Of a DNA stretch of 64,000 nt, positions 56,704 to 64,000 are shown one piece after another. Under the pieces are notes generated by a model, which saw only the letters and a list, made by a program, of their open reading frames with translations, searched no databases and was not told the origin of the DNA. The DNA comes from Tricholoma matsutake (lineage: Eukaryota; Basidiomycota; Agaricomycetes; Agaricales; Tricholomataceae): the NCBI GenBank assembly GCA_026075535.2, contig AP026541.1:9672001-9736000 (forward strand), in the 5' to 3' direction. The position numbers were made by a program, and so were the translations under genes. Each line of letters opens with the position of its first letter. Position 1 is the first letter of the stretch.

Positions 56704-57830
56704 TTAATCCAAGTCATTAATTTCACTCTGAATGAAAGATGTGCAGGCAGTCTGTTTGTGAATAGCAAGAACAGTATTGGCAAATGCAGTGTCACGACAG
56801 ACAATCTTGTATGCCTTGTTCATCTCATTCTCCAAAAGGTCTCCATCGTCCTCGATAACTTCAATCGCCTTGCATTTATGTTCTGGAGATGGGACAACAG
56901 TATCAGCAGCCATGACACCAGCAAGATGGGTCATTGCAGCTGCAACACTTGCGATGGCCTGACTGCTAGACTGCTTGTGGGCAGATGGTGGAGGCCTCTC
57001 TGTAGTGTTGGACTGCACAGCTTGGCATTTATGTGAGAGAAAGGTTGGAATTGGGCTGGAAGCTGTGGTGGGAGTACTGATGGATGTCTCAATAGAGGCA
57101 CTAGAGGTGTTGCTCTTCATACAGTGTTTCAATACAACATCAAATTTTACCAACAAGAATATACTCACCTCACTGTTGTTGGCAAGTGGGATTGATGGAC
57201 TGGGTCGACGGTTGGCCATCATCATCAGAGCTACCAGAATTGGACTTCTCGGGTGTATTGTCACAGCCAGGGCAGTAGACATTGGTTCCCATTGCATAGG
57301 TACCATCAACAAGATCAGCCATGTCGTTGAAAAGAGGAAAACCTTTTGACCTCCACTTCCCCAGCTTTGGATGCTTCTGAGTACAAAGAATGTCGACTTG
57401 AATTAATAACAATGCAAAGAGATCATTAGTTTAATCTGACTCACCTCGAGAAGTTTGTCCCAGACTTCATTTGGAGCAGTGACTGCCCTTTTGGTGTCAT
57501 CCCAGCCAAAGCCTGACATCTCCTTGAGCTTTTTCACAGAAGCATAGTCCTTCTTAAGCTAGGTATGAACAACCAACAATATCAGTATACATGCCAGAAG
57601 TCCAAGAGAGAGATGGCAGTTACAGCAGCCCAATGATTTTGGCAACACGAGACAGACTTGGGAGCTCCACCAGTATGCATTTCAGTTTTAGCTAATGCCT
57701 TCTCAGCCTCCATCCAAGCTGAAGTGTGAAAGTTCCCATTGCTGGTCTGCAGTCCACTTTCCCGCTGTTTGATGAGAACATCCAGAAGAATTGAGTCACA
57801 ATCCATGTTCCAGACAGCTCGAGGAGGCAT
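56704..57830 (-). pseudogene. Myb/SANT-like Harbinger partner protein
   Basis: ATG at 57830 starts MPPRAVWNMDCDSILLDVL, the first helix of the Myb-like domain. Introns fit at 57623-57559 and 57444-57377, giving the continuous blocks NHWAA, MSGFGWDDTKR, EVWDKLLE and KHPKLGKWRSKGFPLFNDM. A further donor GGTGAGTAT near 57170 links to a Ser/Thr linker and a C-terminal helix (KAIEVIEDDGDLLENEMNKAY). No stop is forced until TAA/stop near 56704 if all introns are removed, so this could be intact, but upstream DNA (promoter, TIR) is lost. Confidence 0.72.
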
Positions 57831-57848
57831 TTTTGGAGGAGTTTCTGC

Positions 57849-58480
57849 TGTGCCAAATTTAGTTTAGCAGAGTAGAAAGCTGCGACTCTCACATTCTTAC
57901 AGTCCTTTCCCTGGCTCACCAACCCTGATATCCCTGTGGCCCAGCCATCTGTCACCATGAAGATTGAATCTGTGTCTGGGCCGTATTTCAATGGAACATG
58001 GTAGCGATCATGGCTTTCAGCCATGATTCACTTTACTTCTTCAAAAGCCCTCTGGTGAGTGAATTCCCAGGAGGATTCCTCTTTACTGTCTCCTTTATAG
58101 CTGTGCCGGTGGCAGGGAAAGCGTCACATCCTAGTACTGGCACCATGACGAGATTTGCTGTGTCCTCTTGGTATAAATACTACCCCTCCATGATAGCAGC
58201 CATTTAACTTTCGCATTACAGTTCTTCTGTTGTTCGGTCGCTGATCTGCTGTTTTCCCTGTGGGATTACATCACTCGATCTTGCAGCTGCGGTATCCTGA
58301 ATTCGACAAGACAATATCAGCTTTATGTGCAATATGAATGGTGCTAGTGATTTGATTCCATTGCATACAGCGAAAATCTAGAACGCCGTGTGTTTGTTCC
58401 CCAAGCAACTTCCATCCGATCAAGGAGTCGACTTTGACACATCCTGGCCAACTGATCATCACAGTTTGGACCACCAGAGC
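57849..58480 (-). pseudogene. Gypsy RT/RNase H fragment
   Basis: The minus frame reads SSWEFTHQRAFEEVK, TGA (family Arg), then IMAESHDRYHVPLKYG, SIFMVTDGWATGISGLV (RNase H first Asp) and VAAFYSAKLNLAQQ, where it ends against the Harbinger remnant. The part from 58480 to 58200 is open but unassigned (GWKLLGEQTHGVLDFRCMQW). It belongs to a lineage different from the other Gypsy copies here. Confidence 0.6.
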
Positions 58481-58742
58481 TTCTTGTAACTAGGGTTGTA
58501 AACAGTCGAACTGATCCTTAACAACGCAACGCAGTCGTGAAAGTAGGGAATGGATCGTGGTTAGGGGGCCGATTAAAGTTGCTGGGAGGGTGAGCTAGGG
58601 AGTTCTCAATTTATGAGTCACTTCAGATCCATCAGGCCCATGGAATGCCCATATCTGCCCCCCGACTTGTCGTGGAGGACCTAACAACGACTGGCGCTCA
58701 GGTGTCATCCCCGGCATAGCGCCAACTCTTACCGCCCCCGGC
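58481..58742. other. Transition to CpG-rich DNA
   Basis: No ORF. CpG dinucleotides become frequent from about 58500 on, in contrast to the island to the left. Confidence 0.45.
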
Positions 58743-59642
58743 ATGCCGTCAACTCAGGACCCCTCGCCCTGTTTACTTACACTGAGAATCACTCCTACTT
58801 TTTCCAATAATCGTTCTCTATACAGTGACGCGACATCTGACGTTAAGTTCAACAATTGTCCGTTTCGCAGAATAACTACAACAAACACGAAAGTAACCAT
58901 CATCATATCATCACCATCTACAGGGCCAGTTACTAGTGCTACCCCGCTTTCTACAGATGGAGCATCGACGACAGTAACACTAAATGTCAATTCGTCTACG
59001 CCTGGCACCCTACCCTCATTAGCAGTTACAACCAACACTTCCACACTCGTTCTATCATCTTGGAAGGCTTCTAGTATTCCCTCGGCCACCAGTGTTTCCT
59101 CAGCCACCAATATCTCCTCAGCCACCATTATTTCCTCGGCCACCTGGAGAACAACCACGACCGAGTCCCAAGGAAGTTTACCTGGGGCCGCTACTACAAC
59201 AGACAGCACAACAGCACCATTTACTTTTACGTCTGCAACACAAGCTCAGACATCTCATCCACCACACCACCCACCAGTTGGTGCCATAGCAGGCGCTGTT
59301 ATAACTGTTCTAAATATTATTGCCCGTTGTGTCTTTCTCGTTAGGGGACTACGTCGACGAAGGCGAAAACAACCTGATGTCGAACCTCATCCAATCACGC
59401 GCGATAACTGTGAGTCCACGGACTTCTCCGATAGTCCATTTCCATATAACTGCAACACGGTGCTTATAAAAAGCAAGCAGATATTGGAATCGACGGGCGG
59501 CAACCAGCCAGTCATCCTGTGGCAGCAGCAATGGTATCTACACCCGACTTCGAACATCCCAGCGTCATCTAGAGCGCCAAGCTTGCCCCGAATCGAATCC
59601 TACCTGATGACAATTAGCAAACCTTCAAAAATTGGGCATTAG
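58743..59642 (+). CDS. Ser/Thr-rich single-pass membrane protein
   Basis: A 299-codon frame has a Thr/Ser-rich, likely O-glycosylated segment (residues about 40-180, SSATNISSATIISSAT-type repeats), one predicted membrane helix at about residues 187-208 (VGAIAGAVITVLNIIA), a stop-transfer RGLRRRRRKQ and a 90-residue polar tail. The layout is that of fungal cell-surface sensor-like proteins of the Mid2/WSC type, but the N-terminus shows no signal peptide and no Cys domain, so 5' exons may be missing or the start wrong. The repeats code in tandem GCCACC steps near 59090-59145. Partner and pathway are unknown. Confidence 0.5.
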   Translation: MPSTQDPSPCLLTLRITPTFSNNRSLYSDATSDVKFNNCPFRRITTTNTKVTIIISSPSTGPVTSATPLSTDGASTTVTLNVNSSTPGTLPSLAVTTNTSTLVLSSWKASSIPSATSVSSATNISSATIISSATWRTTTTESQGSLPGAATTTDSTTAPFTFTSATQAQTSHPPHHPPVGAIAGAVITVLNIIARCVFLVRGLRRRRRKQPDVEPHPITRDNCESTDFSDSPFPYNCNTVLIKSKQILESTGGNQPVILWQQQWYLHPTSNIPASSRAPSLPRIESYLMTISKPSKIGH

Positions 59643-62600
59643 AATATGTGAGAGACGGCAAACTGCAATTGAATACGTGAAGTGCAACAGCTTCAAATTG
59701 ATTATTATACAGTGATATCATGCAGTACTACCTCATGTTGTGGCGCGCTACGAAATTATTGCACTAGCCGTAGACTTTAATTTGTGAAATCTAAAAAACA
59801 ACATGAGTCCAGAGTTAGCTCCCAAAGTCCACACGAAGACTCCTGTATTACCTCGTCCAATTTAAACTATCCAGGAAGTGACTTCCTTCTACGGGTTACT
59901 ATCAGAAAAACGGCTACGACTGCCTATGGAGGTTAGTCCATTATGGACGTACACTTGAAGGCTCGATCCATAAGCAGGACCAACCTATATATCGAGCTAT
60001 AAATTTCCGATGCTTTGGTATCGGGTATGTACACCCTTGGTAGCTTCCAACTCAAAGCCTGTGCATTTAGTATATCATTGGCGACGACAGAGAGAGACCA
60101 CATCGTGGCGATCTCTGCGAGCGTCAAATATACCTCAGATTACAGGCACGTAAAACAACGAGTCGGGTGACTGTAGCGACTCCTCCGCCGAAATACAGAA
60201 CCGCGATAATAGCAACCAATGTTATAGCGCCAACCACATCGCTATCGCCAAACAGAAATCACAAGGCCCGTGGCGAAAAGGTGGATGAGGACGGGGATTA
60301 CTTTTAGGTGCGATGCCGACGAAACGGCGACGGCGGACGACTACGTCTCGCCACGTTGTGCCACTGGCAGACGCAACAGCTACACATTGTGGGACCTAGC
60401 CTTTGGCTAAGCTCGCACTGAAAGCGCGCATCAAGCAGAATATCAGGCTGGAGAACCAGAAACCGAAGTCGACCAAGAAAACAGATGAAGGACATCCAAT
60501 GAAGAAGGCTGAAAAGTGAGTTGAGTGGGTATCGTGCCCTTTTAAGCTGTGCGACATTTTCACGGAGTTCTTTTGAACTCCTCGACGAAATTCACTCAGA
60601 AAAGCGTCAAAAAGAGGCCAGCCTGTAAATAGCTACAGCTGTGAGCGGACTGGAAATGTCCGGAATGCATGCAGCAGGTCTCAAATCCACATCGATTCTC
60701 TTGTCTGCATGTTTAGTAGGGAAGTGAGCCCCCTTAGTACTTAGTCCGTTCTGAGTTTCAAGCCAGTTAGTATGAATCAAAAATCATGTCAATAATTCGA
60801 GTCCGTGACGATTTTTCAGGGTGATTCGGACAATTATGGGTTGATTATGGGCCACGATTATTTTGACAGGTTCTATGATCTTCTGCGTGATGTAAGCAAA
60901 ATGTATAAGCACATCAAAAAATCGCCTTCGATTCTGCGATTATCTCGATTATCCGTGTCCCAAAAACCGTAGACATAATCCGGATAATCGCCCTACTTTT
61001 ACTTTTACTGCCACTATTGTCAGCCTCTCCAAGTTGATGATCTTGGTCAGATTTTATCGTAAGTCCGTGTTAAACTGTGATGTCCTTCTGCTGGCGTACA
61101 AGTTGTATCTTTCCCATAATCACGTCTGAGCCGCAAGATAATGCGCTACTGAGTACTGCTGGCTCGATTCGATGGACTGAAACTCCAGCAGAATTAGCAT
61201 TTTGGCTGAGTGACACATGTAAGACGCAGACCATAAATAAGGGTGAGAAGACATCCACATATGATGGAAGTTGTGAGGAATCTGACTGTAATACTCTATC
61301 TTGCTCCCCGCCGCATGGCGTTGCATTGCGTGGGGGCAGAGACGCGCATTGATTGATTATAATATTTTCCTGTTACCATGTCAGTGCCATCGGACTGTAC
61401 GATCAGCTGCTATGCCACAAGTTTGTGGGAAAATATGGATAACTTACAAGTGTGGGAGGCCGCAGCAGGATGATGAGCAGATCCGTAAGGCTACCTCCAG
61501 CCGTCCACACCCGTCTTTTTGCGCGAGATATGGGTAGGTAAACATGATGGGAGCCTAATGTGCTAAAAATGGAAGAATGAGGGAGAGTAAAAAGAGGAAA
61601 GTGTGATTATAGCCTAGTCCAAATGAGGAATAGCTGGGTCGCTATCTTTACCAGCGTGCGGGAGTTGATGAACTTGAGCATGTGAGGTTGTGCATTGAAT
61701 GAACCCACAGCAGATAAATATACTCCGTGTTGGTCGTGCTGCTGGTCGAGATCGCCGCTGCTCCCCCTCGGCTCCGGCGACGGTGGTGCAGATTGCAATT
61801 ATCTCGGAAGAAAGACGCACCATCCCACCCGTGTCAATGCTAAATTAAAGAGGCGGCACGCGGTGCTTCCACAAGGGTATCTGAGGATAAAGATAGACTA
61901 GGGGAGACCAACCGTTGTCGAGCACGTAGCAAGCAAGGACCGCGTAGAGATGGGTGCACAGCACTACACATACCAGTTCCTACGATGCCCGGCTGATCAG
62001 ATTGGTCGGTTGCTTTGCCTCCACGTTGCTCGTCCGTCTGATCTCACACGGACGTCGGCATTCACACTGACAGGTGGCGGATCCAGTGGATATAAGTATG
62101 TACAGTGAAGTGACGTACGTGGCTGCATCTGACAAAGCAGTGGAGCGACTCAATAGGACTGGGAACAGAGCTTTTAGCTACAACAAACGAGACAAAGGAC
62201 GCACGTCGTTTCCGCGATTGACAGGCATAATGGCGTATGAAGAGGATCCTTGATTAATGTGCTGAGACTCCTGCAAATAAGGCGTTCCAGGGCGCTCCAC
62301 AGGCTGTCGCTGATGGCAATCACCAACAGTGTCGACTCTTTAGTCGTGGGTCGCATTGGAGCACTTAGTGTTTGACCCAGAGCCACGCAGAGATCGTCGA
62401 TCATACGAGGTACAAAATCCGCAATTATTGGGCCGGGGCCTTTCCGCGGTGGCTCCGACCAATTCTTTGGACCGCTCCTTCCTAGTGGTGTTCACGAGCA
62501 CGAAGGCAAAGTAACAGGAATGCGAGCTCCAACTCGACACATATATATGGATAGTCATACACACATCAGTTCTGCAAGTTCATAGCGTTATTAGTACACA

Positions 62601-62692
62601 GAGAGGCGGAAGTTCCAAACTAGACAGCACATATGTACAAAAGATGCGAAAGAGTATACGGACCAGTAAACGACAACGATATGCCCAAAAGC
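59643..62692. other. 3 kb without a confident gene
   Basis: CpG-rich unique-looking DNA. On minus near 60235-60150 a short frame gives a membrane-like VGAITLVAIIAVLYFGGG, possibly an exon of another small membrane protein, but no start or flanking exon was traceable. Near 60770-60980 AT-rich sequence repeats GATTAT/ATAATC steps. Small frames at 61077-61352 (plus) and 62404-62174 (minus) have no family resemblance. Confidence 0.4.
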
Positions 62693-63958
62693 TTAACAAG
62701 AAGAACCAATTTTGCTGCCCTCCTTCATCTGACCGTTATACGCAGAATTAAGGTTCATTTGAAGGCGAGCAGGCGTATTAGATCCTGAGTGATCTGGGGT
62801 TCCACCAATTCGGGGTGTGATCAAACCACTGCCGCCGACTCCGAAGACAAAGCCACCAACAAGACCATCCATATTGTTATATCCTGCCAAGGTCGATAAG
62901 AGATAAGCGAGAGTCACAATCTGTGTATGAAGATCCGTACCTGGGACCAGAACGCTATCCCAGAACCCACTGCTTAGAATGTTATCCATCGTGAGGGATC
63001 CCATGCTATTCTCGGAAGGATTGGGCGCCATTGTCGGTGGGAAGGTGGACATGTCAGCAACAGGTCCCATCTCACTCTCAAAGTGGAACTCGTTTAGCAA
63101 ATACGATGGTTCTGCGGCGTAATTTAGATGTTGACTGCCGTAGCCACTAGGCGGTCGCATGTCCCCCTGTACCGAGTTCTGATACGATGCGGCGTCACCA
63201 TTCAGACTGGTGTTGGTGTCATCCTTCCCGTCGTTGACATTCGACTTTGCGGAGAGAAGAGCACGGAGGAAGCTGCTGTAAAGGGCTGGCGTATGAGTCG
63301 GATTAGCAGCAATGCTTTCCAAAGTGTCTGTAACATCTTGAACGAGAGTGAGAGCGTCTTGCTCGTTGTCGATGAAAGCTTGGAATTCTGGTCGTATGAG
63401 CTGGAAGTGAAACGTTAATGGACGGCGCACAAGTTTCTCGCAATCAAATACAAACCTTCAAGAGACTTAACACTGCATACGACGTGAAGACGAAGTGGGA
63501 GTCCGGCGCATACTTCATGTAACCACGCGGCGACAGCTCATCACGCACAAGGGTGGCACAAGCAGTCGCTGCAGAGTGACAACGAGCAAAAAAATGGCCA
63601 ATGTCCACGGCGGAGCGTTCTAATGCATTTTGAAGGCCGAACGAATTAAGCACGAGTATCGCGTAGTGATAATACAACAAAACGATGAGCTTAGTGTATT
63701 CGGCTTCGGGGGCTGGTAACTCTGCAGGACAAAATCAGCAATGCAACAACAAGGTTAGGAAACCATCGAACCCGAACTGTCCAAGTCTTGGAAGGAAAAT
63801 TGTTGCCTCCATGTCAGGATCTGCGCTTCGAAGGTTTTGATGACAAGCATGTAATCGCAATGCACATGCAACCCGGATGCTGTTTCCGTACCAGAATACA
63901 AGAAATCCAGACATCGCGAGAGAATACGTTGTAATTCCTGCCATTGACCATTAGTCCT
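62693..63958 (-). CDS. Fungal-specific transcription factor, C-terminal part
   Basis: Four exons on minus, 63958-63764, 63721-63456, 63400-62941 and 62883-62693, join in one frame across introns of 42, 55 and 57 nt. The protein has WQELQRILSRCLDFLYSG, LIVLLYYHYAILVLNSFGLQ, ATACATLVRDELSPRG and YMKYAPDSHFVFTSYAVLSL, the late part of the Fungal_trans regulatory domain of Zn2Cys6 factors, then a polar Asn/Ser tail with FWDSVLVPG, YNNMDGLVGGFVFGVGGSGL and a stop at 62693. The DNA-binding domain would lie beyond the window. No break is seen, so it is probably a live host gene controlling RNA polymerase II genes in the nucleus. Confidence 0.85.
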
Positions 63959-64000
63959 CTGGTTGTTCCGATGCTATTTTCTCCAAGAGGGAAAACGTAC
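63959..64000 (-). other. Intron of the transcription factor gene
   Basis: The last 42 bases read GTACGT to CAACCAG on the minus strand, a complete intron if the window edge coincides with its donor. The gene continues outside. Confidence 0.6.

Larger units (their letters stand above)
55013..57838. mobile_element. PIF/Harbinger transposon, right end truncated
   Basis: Two genes lie tail to tail, a DDE transposase (+) and a Myb-like protein (-). The left end GGGCCTTTTCAGTAACCGG is preceded by TTA, the usual Harbinger target. The matching right end (CCGGTTACTGAAAAGGCCC) is absent: the Myb start codon at 57830 is followed within about 20 bp by a Gypsy RNase H fragment. Confidence 0.75.

Noticed and set aside
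58020..58050. Right terminal repeat of the second Harbinger (CTTCAAAAGCCCT)
   Set aside because: It matches GGGCCTTTTCAG only weakly and lies within a Gypsy RNase H reading frame.

Overview
The window reads as fungal nuclear DNA, most likely from an Agaricomycete (mushroom-forming basidiomycete). The evidence is a CxC5/CxC6 Cys-cluster gene of the KDZ-associated type, two PIF/Harbinger modules with Myb-like partners, TE-linked JmjC and PHD-like genes, a Zn2Cys6-type transcription factor C-terminus and many 42-68 nt introns with GT..AG ends. I cannot name the species.

Positions 1 to about 58.2 kb are a nested transposon island with almost no intact genes. In order: a decayed Ty3 chromovirus pol with its 3' LTR (1-4890); low-complexity coding remnants and an unrecognised minus-strand pseudogene (4.9-7.2 kb); a CxC5/CxC6 pseudogene (7.2-9.4 kb); an 87-bp tandem array and small repeats (9.9-11.1 kb); a PIF/Harbinger transposase facing a Myb-like partner (11.8-14.3 kb); a Copia element with a perfect TSD (14975-23848) that carries a hAT-like and a CACTA-like non-autonomous insertion; a tyrosine-recombinase remnant (24.3-24.9 kb); an LTR-gag fragment (25.7-27.4 kb); a nearly complete chromovirus on the minus strand (27390-33436); a truncated JmjC gene; an unknown gene; a second Gypsy lineage (36.6-40.2 kb); another hAT-like element (40864-42356); a foldback repeat; a second Copia with a perfect TSD (44212-54793) that split a PHD-like exon and itself contains a Gypsy (45.9-51.1 kb); and a second PIF/Harbinger module (55.0-57.8 kb) joined to a Gypsy RNase H scrap.

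From about 58.5 kb to the end the DNA is CpG-rich and looks like ordinary chromosomal sequence. It holds a Ser/Thr-rich single-pass membrane protein ORF and the 3' half of a fungal-specific transcription factor gene, whose exons stay in frame across three visible introns.

One process explains most of the decay. Premature stops in almost every element are TGA at positions of conserved Arg (CGA to TGA). Differences between paired LTRs are mainly CG/TG, CG/CA or reciprocal CA/TG. Five catalytic residues (four Asp to Asn, one Arg to His) are lost through CpG to CpA changes. This points to heavy cytosine methylation or a RIP-like CpG process over the island.

The least ordinary structures are (i) five stem-loops with an invariant 7-nt loop and different but perfectly paired stems in the 5' leader of the nested Gypsy (50418-50625), and (ii) a recurring core in three non-autonomous DNA elements made of a GGCCC-stem hairpin directly followed by a canonical micro-intron, with a dispersed 21-bp near-palindrome.
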